The notes under the pieces: model-generated | Database searches by the model: none | Told to the model about the DNA's origin: nothing | Seen by the model: the letters and a program-made list of their open reading frames with translations, nothing else | Shown here: positions 28,501-39,800 of the stretch, in pieces | Numbering within the stretch: position 1 is the first letter of the stretch | How the letters are laid out: the number at the start of each line of letters is the position of its first letter | Source: Mimachlamys varia | Taxonomy: Eukaryota; Mollusca; Bivalvia; Pectinida; Pectinidae | Assembly (NCBI GenBank): GCA_947623455.1 | Contig: OX392529.1 | Span: 2,480,001 to 2,544,000, forward strand | Direction of reading: 5' to 3' | Length of the DNA: 64,000 nt | Made by a program: the position numbers and the translations under genes

Positions 28501-29364
28501 TATGCGTGCAATACCAATGATTATCAATAGAATGATAAGTATATCAAACTGTAAATACAAGTAATGAACGGTTAAGTTAATATTGTTTCTTACATATTAA
28601 TTGCTTAAATAAGGTTGGAAGAAGAAGGCAAAGGTTCTCGTGACGAAACACGTGGTTTCCTTATGACGTAAATTACGTTATTTATCAATTTTGTAAAATG
28701 AGAGTATTGTCGCTTCGCTTCAAATAACGCGGAGAACGCCCTTGCGTCAAACGCTCAAATGACTAATGTTAATCATTGGCGCCAATTTTATTCTTACTGT
28801 TTCGCCAACGTCGTTTAAATGACGATACAATTACAAACGCAGGTAATAAACCAATAATTGGAGGAAATATATATATAATTGTTCTACATGTATAGCAAAA
28901 TGCCATTAATATATGGATTGAAAGTCATTTTTTAACTTTCTTAGTGGTATGGAAGTTGTGCGGTTACATTCATAATGCACGAAGCCCGATTTCTGTAAAC
29001 TTAATGCAAAGCATAAGTATTCAAACACATTTCAAGCGTGTTAACACAAAAAAATAAGTCGTAACTTTATTGTCTCAAGACAAGAAAATGTAATGTGAAT
29101 AAGAGATCGGAAGGTAATCCAAACATGATGTGTGTACTTTCGATATATAAGTATGAGAAAATATGTGACATAATATATCTATAAACGTTTCGTTACTGGA
29201 AGTTTTCCATGCACCGTAGGCGAGGTGGTTATAAAAAGATATATGGACTTCTGTCAATATGGGTTTAATGGCGTCAATAAAAAACAAAACCAGACTACAG
29301 AAAACGGTGCTGTCACGGCTTATAAACCTACAATTAAGCACATACCTCTACAGAAATATAGTAC
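28501..29364. other. Intergenic spacer
   Basis: AT-rich unique sequence without a supported gene. Short overlapping frames on both strands near 29075-29341 show no protein signature. Confidence 0.5.
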
Positions 29365-30395
29365 ACAACGGGACCTAAGGGTGGGGCTGGGATACACAAC
29401 AGGACCTCAGGGTGGGGCTGGGATACACAAAGTGACGTCAGGGTGGGGCTGGGATACACAACGGGACCTCAGGGTGGGGCTGGGATACGCAATGGGACTT
29501 CAGGGTGGGGCTGGGATACACAACGGGACCTCAGGGTGGGGCTGGGATACACAAAGTGACGTCAGGGTGGGGCTCGGATACACAACGGGACTTCAGGGTG
29601 GGGCTGGGATACACAACGGGACTTCAGTGTGGGGCTGGGATACACAACGGGACCTAAGGGTGGGCCTGGGGTACACAACGGGACCTCAGGGTGAAGCTGG
29701 GATACACAACGAGACCTCAGGGTGGGGCTTGGATACACAATGGGACTTCAGTGTGGGGCTTGGATACACAACGAGACTTCAGGGTGGGGCTGGGATACAC
29801 AAAGGGACTTCAGGGTGGGGCTGGGATACACAACGGGACCTCAGGGTGAAGCTGGGATACACAACGAGACCTCAGGGTGGGGCTTGGATACACAAAGGGA
29901 CTTCAGTGTGGGGCTTGGATACACAACGAGACTTCAGGGTGGGGCTGGGATACACAAAGGAACTTCAGGGTGGGGCTGGGATACACAACGGGACCTCAGG
30001 GTGAAGCTGGGATACACAACGAGACCTCAGGGTGGGGCTTGGATACACAACGGGACTTCAGTGTGGGGCTTGGATACACAACGAGACTTCAGGGTGGGGC
30101 TGGGATACACAAAGGGACTTCAGGGTGGGGCTGGGATACACAACGGGACTTCATGGTGGTGCTGGGATACACAAAATGACCTTAGGGTGGGGCTGGGGTA
30201 CATAAAGTGACATCAGGGTGGGGCTCGGATACACAAAGGGACTTCAGGGTGGGGCTGGGATACACAACGGGACTTCAGGGTGGGGCTGGGATACACAAAG
30301 TGACGTCAGAGTTGGGATGGGATACACAACGGGACTTCGGGGTGGGGCTGTGATACACAACCGGACTTCGGGGTGGGGCTGGGATACACATTTTG
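29365..30395 (+). repeat. 31-bp tandem array (about 33 copies)
   Basis: The unit is GGTGGGGCTGGGATACACAA followed by CGGGACTTCAG, with ACCTCAG, GTGACGTCAG and TGAAGCTGG variants. Because 31 is not a multiple of three, overlapping frames read GWGWDTQ, VGLGYT and GGAGIH in turn. These are by-products. Confidence 0.92.
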
Positions 30396-30408
30396 AACTA
30401 CAGAGCTT

Positions 30409-30530
30409 ATGAACTATTTCTCACATATCAATACTAAATGTCTTGGAGCTCATCAACTATTTCTCATATATCAATACAAAATGTCTAGGAGCTCATCAAC
30501 TATTTCTCACATATCAATACAAAATGTCGT
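30409..30530 (+). repeat. 43-bp repeat, three copies
   Basis: Three copies of AACTATTTCTCACATATCAA, TACAAAATGTC and GGAGCTCATC follow the 31-bp array directly. Confidence 0.85.
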
Positions 30531-31308
30531 GTTATGTCTTGTAACAAACGAACAAGATCAAATATTTTTAACTGGAATTTGTTTTGATTGTAATACAATG
30601 TTTCCAATCATGGGACAGTTTGAACACTCCCCCAAAGTCCACAGGAGCTTCAATTCCGGTTTAATTAATCCCGGGAGGGGATGACTTTGTACATGAACCT
30701 TAGGTTTCGGACACGGACATTACATTAAGTGTCACCTCTCCTAGTCGACACACCTAATTATCACAGGAATGCTTTTGATTGGACACAGCCGCTGTAACTA
30801 CGATTATACAGGATACACGTAAATATGGCCACTCATCTTCACACAATTAACACTTGTATTATAAACATATCTATATATCTAGCTCTGTGTAATAAAACAG
30901 GGGAAAACGTTCCTGACGCGTGCCCTAACAGGAACCGAACCCAAGTCGCCGGTGTAACGTTGAAAATGGAACCGGCACGTCGTGGAAAACTGACTCCTTT
31001 GTTGAAAATGGACCCATCAGAATTATCAAATCTACCGGCTGTAAATGTACCAACGGGGCCAAAGGAGCATGCTCCATCAGCTGAGAGACAGAAACAGTAT
31101 TTAACACTATGCACAAGCCACACCGACCCGCCAAATATAAATGGTGTCTGATCGCGAGGAGCATTCGGGTTGTGACTGATTTTGGATCCACATCGTTTGG
31201 ACGGTTTGGAGTTTTGAAGAGGTTAGCATTTGTATCAAATCTATCAAGTTTTATAGAATACTTCATTCTTGTGTTATAAAATTAAGCTTTTGATTTGAAT
31301 AGACCTCA
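30531..31308. other. Spacer, probably 3' flank or UTR of the minus-strand gene
   Basis: Overlapping frames occur on both strands at 30825-31266 without recognisable protein similarity. Part may be 3' UTR of the gene at 31309-32853. No firm poly(A) signal seen. Confidence 0.45.
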
Positions 31309-32853
31309 CTATAGTGGTACTGTAACGACGAAAACGAAGATTTGCAGTCCAACGGACAACAAGAGCAGAGATATTCCGAACAGATTGACCAGACGAATTC
31401 CATAGCTGACATCCTTATCCTGACAGCAATCACAGAAACATCCGAATGTTTTCAGAATAAAATTGCACCAAGTAACGGGCGAACACTTGCAATCTTTACA
31501 ACTTAATGTGCAGCAACATACCGGGAACGGAATTTCACAAGTGCAGAAGAAATCGCGGGGTTTGACTTCGCAACAATAGTCATTATTTCGACAGCAGCAG
31601 CATCGCCACCATTGGTTGCAGCATCCAGCATTGCCGGTCATGTGATCGTAGCTCACAGAGAGACGGAAGATGGCGCTTGCGCACGCACTGATGCTAGCTA
31701 ACAATGTAAAGAGGTTGATATCGACAGTGGATGACTTACACTTACAATGGAACATCAGTACTATCATGATGATGGCCTGTGGTATTTCCTCCAGAAATAT
31801 GGCCAAAAACAGTTCACTCTGTCCTGAGAGGATCCGGAATAACTTCTTCTGTCGAACGATAGAAACTGTTTCCAAAGTGATGTTGATGCACTGAATGATA
31901 GCTATCAGTGACCCCAGCAACATGAAGACGGTTAGCGAGGTCCAGGCGTTCACCGTGTCCGAACATATAGATGTCCTAGCCTCGGTAGTGCTGATGTTCA
32001 AGTGGTCAAAAACATCACTGTTTTCAGAACATTCGCCATTTTTTGACAAATCATCTTGTTGTACAAAAGGAGATGGTCCCGAGGCACCCACTACCCAGTC
32101 ATTCGACAGATCCCAGAATATGAGTAAACACGTAAAAAATCGCAACAAGATGGCGAACCCTACGCTGGGTCTGTTTTTCTTCCTTTCGTCGTACATGTCA
32201 TGCTGACGATATTTCGTTCCATTCATCTTGCTTGTCGAGCCCGGTTTGCCGTTCACTTTTTCCCGGCCACGGTAGATAAAATTATAATCATTATCGTCGT
32301 AATTATCTTCGGCTCTAGTTTTCCCTAGGTCGGTATTGAACACGTGTCCTCGCTGAGCCGAGGCCAGTGAACCATTGCTCCGCCTTTCAGGCTCCCGGTA
32401 TTTCGGCTGAAACCCCGAATTGTCGTACCCAAATCTGATCTGATCGTCCGAACCACGAGATGACATCGACGCATGCCTGGATTGACCACCCAAATAGCGG
32501 CCTCGGAAACTTTCCTGGTATGGGGGGTTCCTGCTCGGAACTCTTGTGAAACCCATCTGATCCCCTTCTTTCTGTGGTAATGGTCGAAGTGGTTGCTGAA
32601 TTCCTCCGGGAGGAAAAAACGTCCCACGGTCTTCGTGGCCTAGTCTCCCCATATTACCGTTAAATCCGGTTTCTCGGAAGCCCTCGGGACTGCGTGGTCT
32701 TGGAGACAAATGTCCCCGGTCCCACGACGGAGAAGTGGCTCCGATACCTCTAGCGGGACCCCGTTGTTCGTATGCTTTTGATGGGGTGTAACGTCTGTCT
32801 GATTGCGGATCACGGTAATCTCTGTAACGGTTGTAGTCGGCAGGTGGGTCCAT
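31309..32853 (-). CDS. Uncharacterised five-TM, cysteine-rich membrane protein
   Basis: A single uninterrupted frame of 514 codons, ATG complementary to 32851-32853. I do not recognise the family. Residues 1-225 are hydrophilic, rich in Arg, Asp, Gly, Pro, Ser and Tyr (repeated RDYRD/DRRY-like motifs, RPRSPEGFRE), and look disordered and cytoplasmic. Predicted TM segments lie at about 231-250, 304-325, 347-369, 379-399 and 487-512. A loop at 411-477 between the last two contains 21 cysteines in 67 residues, with CCCC, CCC and CC runs. NIS at about 286-288 and NIT at 324-326 are possible N-glycosylation sites. The third TM carries FLEEIPQ; acidic-Pro-Gln motifs of this sort occur in XK-like proteins, but the resemblance is too weak to assign. 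Absence of introns, next to two intron-rich genes, could mean retroposition or an ancestral single-exon gene. Amino-acid composition and length argue that it is a real gene. Confidence 0.8.
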   Translation of the reverse strand: MDPPADYNRYRDYRDPQSDRRYTPSKAYEQRGPARGIGATSPSWDRGHLSPRPRSPEGFRETGFNGNMGRLGHEDRGTFFPPGGIQQPLRPLPQKEGDQMGFTRVPSRNPPYQESFRGRYLGGQSRHASMSSRGSDDQIRFGYDNSGFQPKYREPERRSNGSLASAQRGHVFNTDLGKTRAEDNYDDNDYNFIYRGREKVNGKPGSTSKMNGTKYRQHDMYDERKKNRPSVGFAILLRFFTCLLIFWDLSNDWVVGASGPSPFVQQDDLSKNGECSENSDVFDHLNISTTEARTSICSDTVNAWTSLTVFMLLGSLIAIIQCINITLETVSIVRQKKLFRILSGQSELFLAIFLEEIPQAIIMIVLMFHCKCKSSTVDINLFTLLASISACASAIFRLSVSYDHMTGNAGCCNQWWRCCCCRNNDYCCEVKPRDFFCTCEIPFPVCCCTLSCKDCKCSPVTWCNFILKTFGCFCDCCQDKDVSYGIRLVNLFGISLLLLSVGLQIFVFVVTVPL

Positions 32854-34164
32854 TCTGTATAACTCAAGACCGGAAGTTAGACTTGTACACAGTAGCGTGA
32901 CAGTGTCCAGCTACCAATCCTTTGTTACGTAATGTCACTTCGAACAACGTTTTACGTCAATTGTTTGGCACGTGCGTCGTTTTTTTTTTCGTTCCTTGGA
33001 TCCCACGTAACGCTAACTAGATCTCAATTGTGGTGTATGTGGTGTTCCGACACCTTCTCTTTCCAAATTGATTCCAGTTCAGATGGTTGTCAGACAAACC
33101 GAATTCCGACAGAGAACACCTCTGTTACACAGGCATAACCGACAGTCTTGGCGAATGTTTGTCTCAATTACTCTTCCTGGTTGCTTGTCCGTACGTGTTA
33201 CACAATATTGTGTGCGCATTGCTGCCACTGTCTACCCACATTTGTACTGGGTATAGATAGCGCTCCTGCCCAGTAAATCACTGATAACGGCTGACGATAT
33301 TGTCACCATACAATACACACAACGATCAGTACCTAGACTCATGTGTACCTTCTCTATACGGAATTGAGACCCTCCTTACCTGAATAATTACCGTTAATAG
33401 TCATGCGTATTGTTCTGGGCTATAGGAATGTTAAATATATCATTGAGTACACACTGCACATATAATCGAAGTACATTAGTGTTTGTCAATTGAAACAGTC
33501 CTCGCCGGACGTTTAAATTGATACGTCAGTCTTTGTTCGGCTGTATGTGGGACTGTCCTTAGAAAGGCTTGCTTACGCGTAGCCATGTGACTATGCAAAG
33601 TAATTTAAATGTTGACTTGTGACGTACTAAAAAACAACCGTTAGCTATATTGCACTATACTACACACGTGTGTTTCTTATCTAAACACACTACACGTCCA
33701 CCTGCAGTGTTTATCGATAAAACCGATATCTACGTACCTGTTAGACGAGAAATAACCAAAACTTGTTGGAGGCGTTGAGCACGTTGTATAGAACATAATC
33801 GCCCTGTTAGCTTACTGATAGTTTGTCGTATACATAAACGATGTGACAGCAATGACTTACAAACATGCTATATATTACCATGGGATTGCAATATAATAAA
33901 AAGCATAAAAGTCCTGTCATTTATGGTGATCATAAAGACCATTTCAATGCACGACAAAGCCACTTTATGAACTAACCAGGAAGACTTGCAATTTAAGAGA
34001 CGGTAAACGACACCAGACGCGTGACGATTACGTCATATATTTTACGAATTTAGATGTCAATAATAAAGCATGTTCATATAATTGGTTGCATCCAAATAGA
34101 TCATGAAGCTTTAGTGGGTTTCGTGCAATATTTAAGCATTGAACTGCTTTCAGTTGGCATTCAT
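32854..34164. other. Upstream region of the minus-strand gene
   Basis: Unique sequence expected to hold the promoter and 5' UTR of the gene at 31309-32853. I could not fix a TATA box or initiator. Short plus-strand frames at 32932-33256 are not convincing. Confidence 0.4.
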
Positions 34165-34442
34165 AGACAATATATCAATCATTGCATGGCATTGCCAATA
34201 TATAGCTCTACCAACTGTCAGTTGGCATTCAAAAGTTCCTGAATGTCATTGGCCGATTGTTGACGTCACGCATCATTACTATGACGTCATAATTGTAACG
34301 TCGAATAACATTTATCATGACCGTCGCGGGCAATGGCTATTCTATTCAATGAACAAGCACACGATAGATACATTGTTTGAGCAAAATACCGAGTTATAAC
34401 TAGAAATGCCCGTGAGACATAAATGCCCCGCCCCCAGCTGGT

Positions 34443-34530
34443 TACTTTACCATGGGACGGGACAGGACGCGACGACGCTACGGGACAGGACGCGACGACG
34501 CGACGGGACAGGACGGGAAGGGACGGACAT
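34443..34530 (+). repeat. GGGACAGGACGCGACGACG mini-repeat
   Basis: Short GC-rich repeat of ACGGGACAGGACGCGACGAC and shorter GGACGGGA units, inside the loop of the inverted-repeat structure. Confidence 0.75.
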
Positions 34531-34620
34531 GGGAAACACTATATGCCCCCCCCCCCATTTCACGACGGGGACATAAAAAGTGTAATTGATCATGAGATGA
34601 ACAAATCCAATGTTTTAGTA

Positions 34621-34738
34621 ATGTTGTTACAGTCCTATAACACATATTTTGCTATTAATGACAAACTTAATAAGCCCAGTAGGGTTTTATGTAAGTTTTC
34701 AACAATAAAAATGTGTGTTATAGGACTGAAACAACATT
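34621..34738. repeat. Nested hairpin with 30-base arms
   Basis: TGTTGTTACAGTCCTATAAC plus ACATATTTT (left) pairs with AAAAATGTGTGTTATAGGAC plus TGAAACAACA (right), about 27 of 30 positions, around a 55-60 base loop. Confidence 0.75.
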
Positions 34739-35479
34739 TATATTTACCTTATGGCAGAATAATTTTGCTTTATTTAGCTAGTTCGAACCGTTTTTGAACA
34801 CCAAATCAAGTGTAGACGACAATAGAGATTGATGACGTGACAACAGAGATTGATGAAATCACAATATCAAATGTTGTTACCTTGACAATGCATAATAATG
34901 GAAGGATGCAGAGACAATTTAAAAATACATTCAATGAAGAGCGCTTGGTTTTGTTTCTCAGCATTTAGCTCGAACAATTGTATGTGTCTATCGTGTATGC
35001 GTGTTCATTGAAAAGATATCGCCCGGGGATGGTCAATGGTACATAACGTAACTATTATGACGTCATCAATCGGTCAATGGCATTCATAGTCTTATGAATG
35101 CGAACTGGAATAGGTAGAGTCATATAGTGGCAATGCGATGCAGTGGTAAATATATGAATGTAACGATTTAACATTAAAAACGCCGTGTGATTCCTATATA
35201 AACGTCGGTGATATTCGCAGGTCACTTGTTTGTGATTTATAGTAAGTCACAAGGTTATAGCGTGGATAAAAACACGCCGTCGTCTTGATAACGTTTTCTG
35301 AAGTAACAATGGGTTTACGGGTTGATCTTTTGATAGGGGAGATAAACTTCCTTAATATTCATTTAAAATTGACAAGTAAAACTACAGTATCAAATACGGG
35401 GAATCAAGAAAAGAATTAGGCCTATGACATTAAAACAGGATAATTTTCTAGCTTTATGTTCAGTGAGTAACAATCCTCT

Positions 35480-36005
35480 GACGGAGATACAGTTACGTGC
35501 CAAAAGTCTTTCATTTTTTTTTAATTTTGCTTTATATTCTTTGTATTTCCAACATTTTTCAATGTATTTTTCTGACTTCGTTTATGGATCATTTTTAATG
35601 AAATTTTGTGTACTTAAAGAGAATTGTTTCCTGTTTCATCTCATAATATTTTCACTGTTTTCCGTGATGTATAACCAGAGAAATCATAATATTTTTACAA
35701 CATTCAATTTTCCGGACGCCATTTTGACGTCATTTTGGTAACGTTATATAGAGAAATGGCGTCACATGGAAATTAGCAGTGTAGATAATTCTGTATAGGG
35801 GTCTAGCTCCATAAATACACAACGGGAAATTAAATAAATATTGTGAGAGGAAACCTTGTATATTTCTGTACCAAATGACAAAAAATTGTCAAAATCCATC
35901 CATAAACAAAGTCAGGAAAATTCATTGAAAAAAGTTGGAAATGCAAAGAATTTATAGCAAAATAAAAAAAATTGAAAGACTTTTGGCACGTTACTGTATA
36001 TATCA
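35480..36005. repeat. Inverted repeat pair, arms about 185 bp
   Basis: The left arm (35480-35665) contains GTTACGTGCCAAAAGTCTTT and CTTTGTATTTCCAAC; the right arm (35825-36005) is its diverged complement (AAAGACTTTTGGCACGTTAC, GTTGGAAATGCAAAG). Arms are about 80% alike. The open frame at 35424-35741 lies in one arm and the one at 35830-36048 in the other; both are by-products. Confidence 0.7.
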
Positions 36006-36693
36006 CTGGAAAATGAAGAGGAAACTCGGAGAAGCCTTGTGTGGTCATTAAAAAAAATGCGTTGTTTAACTACTTTAGTTATATTCATGTAGTGGAGACT
36101 GAATGAATTAGTGAATTAAAACTACTAAAACTGAGAAGAAAATACAAAACAAGCGATCGACCTAAAATTTGAAAAGTTAATATTTGAAAAATAGTATTTT
36201 ACAGGCCCTGTATACCTTTTAATACATGATTATAATTGAAACTAAGAGTTATCTTTCCTGAATAAATCAACTTCCTGTTCATGGCGAATGGAGGATGACT
36301 TGAAAAATGCGAGACGAGACCTTTAGTTCTCGTTGTCTAGGAAGATAAACCGCCATTATTCATCAGGTTTGATTCTGTTAATGTTAACACGTTGCGTCCA
36401 TTTACTCTAACACACGATGAACATGGCCAAAAGGCCTATCTTTAATGGCAAGAGCAGTTTTCGACTGTCTTTTGAATAAGTCATGAAAGCGAAAGCAGTC
36501 GAATTCGGAAGCATATACCAATGTATATTATCAATATGTGCTTTTTTGCGCCGTGGAGTGAATTACCATAGTGTGCTGTGACCCATATGCAGATTCACCA
36601 ATGTAATCAGGGGGAACTCTTATAGGTATGGGATGTATCGCCCCAAATTTACCATCGTGAAATAAAATCTTTGATCAATCATTTACATTTCAG
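36006..36693. other. Presumed promoter or 5' intron region of the USP gene
   Basis: Unique sequence. A 5' UTR exon may lie here or further upstream, because the first coding exon is preceded by a good acceptor (TTTACATTTCAG, ending 36693). Confidence 0.4.
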
Positions 36694-36805
36694 AAGTTAA
36701 CAAGCTGTTCACAAGAGGATGATGGCGTCTAAGAAGCAGTCCAACTGTCCCCATGTGTCCTATGTTGATAGTGTTACATGGGAGGAACTCCGCACTAAAC
36801 ATGAG
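36694..36805 (+). CDS. USP20/USP33: USP exon 1 (first coding exon)
   Basis: 25 bases of 5' UTR, then ATGATGGCG at 36719; either of the two adjacent ATGs may be used. Encodes [19 protein letters not shown] and WEELRTKHE, including the first zinc ligands (CPH). Donor GAG|GTAAAC. Confidence 0.88.
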
Positions 36806-39800
36806 GTAAACTAATCTAGATAAGCAAACGCCACTGTCAGGAACAAGTGAAACAGATTACTCCTATAACATAAGAGGCCGCTGGTCGGCCTTTGTGCTTT
36901 AATTGATTAGGTTTGGAGAAATTCCCATTGACTCAGTGGTAGAGCATCGGGCAGAGAGCTAATGGTCTCATGATCAAATTCAAGCCACAGTTGCAACTTT
37001 ATCACTTTAGTATTCCTGGTCCTACTACAAACTGGTGCTGTTGACCCTTCTGTTCATGGAAGGAGAATCCTTCATGGGTCATGGGAATCAAATAATCTGC
37101 ATTGGTGTTAGGTGTTAGGAAAAATGTGTGTGTGTGGGGGGGGGGGGGGGGGGGGGTAATGTATTTGTAAGGTTGCCTTACAAGTAGCAGCTGTATAGGA
37201 TTTCCTTTCAGTTCAGCCCGAGTTTCCTCTGTCCTCTGGCCTCTGGCCCTAGCACCAGACTGAGACATTTTGACAGATAGATTTCTGGTGTGGGGCCAGA
37301 GCTCATTCCTATATCAAAACATGGAATTATCCGACACCATTTGATAGCTTAGAGTTTTGAGGTGCTTACAACACATACCTCACATTTATTGAAATGGATT
37401 ATTTATTGACCCACATCCGCTCTGATTATCACTAACAGTTCCTAATTTCCGTCAGTAGGGTCCTCGGTTTTCAACCGTTCCAAATTTCCCACCTGGGTGC
37501 CATGTTTTTACCTCCGAAGTAGGTCACAGGGTGACTAATCTGCGAACCATACTGTTTTGGCCAGAAAACGGAAGATAATGATCTTGTTCAGAATATCTCT
37601 AGACTGCGTCTTTTTGTTAATTAGTCACTCCCCCGATACCGTTTGGTATCGGCAAATTCCACATTTTTATAGGCAATGCTCTCTGTCCTCAAACCAGATA
37701 TGGTGTTTGGGGCCAGAGCAAACTAGGGCTACTTTCAGCTGGGGTAAAGCAGCCAAGGGCCATAGTTTTGAGCCCCACCAATGTCATTATCATTATCACT
37801 ATTCCATATCCTACTGTACAAACACAAGTAACAATCTGACATAAGGTGAAGGATTATTATACAGATGTAACCCTGGTACTTGCTGCAATATACTACTTGG
37901 CTAGAGAGGTCTTCTCTTAAGCTCAGTCAGTTGACCATAAGACCTAGTGATCTAAGTCGTTAGTTCAACTGATGAAGGTATTTAAAATAAACAATGCTGT
38001 CTTGCAATTCAATTCAGTTTATTACCTAATGCACATTACATATAGGCATACAAAACTATACATATCGAACAATACATTACAAATATCTAGTACAATGGCG
38101 GAGAACATCATGTATACAACAAATCAAGTCCATATGTTCAAACTTAATACTTATAAAGTTAACCAGTGGAAAGATGGGGAAAAAATGTAAAAGTCTGTAC
38201 CAAAGGGAACTTAGCAAAACTAAAAACATACTATTTATCAGATCATACAAAAACTTATCTAATCATTAGCGCACAGGGTCTAGGGTTTGAATCACTGTGT
38301 GGCCGTCAATGTAGCAGAGATCATAATTTATCTTAAATACATCCACCAGGAGTCAAACCAAGTACCTATGTCTTGCCTGTTGCTCTACCAATCAAGCGTA
38401 AGATCTCTCTAGCCGAGAGGTATATTGCAGCTAGTATTTACCAGGGTTACACAGGTCATACATATGATTTGTAAATCCTTCCTGAGAAATAATTAATTTT
38501 GAGGAAACAATAGCTCTTTCTACCACAAGGGCAATAAGTTCCAAAACAGAAAGTTAACCCTGGTAAATACTTGCTGCAATATAGCGCTCGGCTAGAGAGA
38601 TATTCTCTTGAGTTTGATCGGTTAAGCGTAAGATTAGTAGCCAGATGTTCCAGATTCGACTTTTGGCGGAGGCATTGAAAAAAAAAGACCTCTGTTTAAG
38701 AACAATGATACAAAGGTTGACATATTAAATGTTGTTGGGAAATGCTGTGCTCACTCTAGCCATTAGCATTTTCATATTAACGAAATGAAATGCTTATTTG
38801 CTAAAAGAAAATATATGCCTTTAGCCACTTTTGCTAATGGAATTTTTGTTGAGTAAACCATTTTCATAAACACTGTCCTGACTCCCTATAAATGTATAAT
38901 AAGAATTGATTAAATTTAATGAATGGTATGTTAAATACATCAGAACTTATATTAATATTAACACTTGAATTTTGACTCTACTACTGAGTAAAAGTGGCTA
39001 AAGAAAATTCTTATTTGCTAAATGAGGAAAGTGGTCTTTAGTGACATTTGCTGAAACCTTTTTTAGACCAGAGTGAGCACAGAAATGGTTTTTATTTGGT
39101 GTTGTTGGATACCTAACAGACTGATTTCTTTACAGCTCAAGGACCTTACATGCAACACATGTGATGTGAAAGCTAACAACCTGTGGTTGTGTCTGGTGGG
39201 GGCCTGTCAGTACATAGGTTGTGGCGAGTCGGTCAAGGACCACAGCTCAGAACATGCTATGGTAAGTAGACCCATACAAACATATGTCTCTGCATCTCTC
39301 TACCGGGGGTACTGTCAGTACATAGGTTGTGGCGAGTCGGTCAAGGACCACAGCTCAGAGCATGCTATGGTAAGTAGACCCATACAAACATATGTCTCTG
39401 CATCTCTCTACCGGGGGTACTGTCAGTACATAGGTTGTGGCGAGTCGGTCAAGGACCACAGCTCAGAGCATGCTATGGTAAGTAGACCCATGATATATTA
39501 AATAGAATCATTGGTGTGTATGCATAATGCTTGATCTGGTAGTTATCAGTCTAATAAAAATCTGTTGTCTTCAACCCCAGTAGATTCAGTATTCTACATG
39601 AAATAATTTATTCTTACCACAGGACAAAAAACACAGCATGACAATCAACCTTTCCACCTTAAGGATCTGGTGCTATGCCTGTGAGTCCGAGGTCTTTCCT
39701 GGCAGGAACAAACCCTTCTTTACGTAAGTATATCATTGTATTTTACGCTGCTGTGAATAATTATTGTTTATTGAAATGACATAACTTACTCAACAAAAGT

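Larger units (their letters stand above)
34165..35165. repeat. Diverged long inverted repeat (foldback element), arms about 230 bp
   Basis: The left arm (about 34165-34395) matches the complement of the right arm (about 34950-35165): for example GGCATTGCCAATATATAGCTCTACC against GGTAGAGTCATATAGTGGCAATGC, and GACACATA/ATGTATCTATCGTGT. Identity is moderate, about 70-75% by eye. The loop has a GGGACAGGACGCGACGACG mini-repeat, a poly-C run at about 34547, and a nested hairpin (34621-34738). No coding potential seen. Confidence 0.65.

Noticed and set aside
19913..30395. Possible CRISPR arrays, given many regularly spaced repeats
   Set aside because: Eukaryotic sequence; the units are head-to-tail repeats without unique spacers and there are no cas genes.
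29225..30412. Frames with GWGWDTQ/VGLGYT repeats resembling a glycine-rich protein
   Set aside because: 31-bp array read in successive frames; no splice or start context, no domain.
30825..31266. Overlapping frames of 108 (+) and 113 (-) codons
   Set aside because: No recognisable domain, opposite strands overlap, and the region is more likely flank or UTR of the minus-strand gene.
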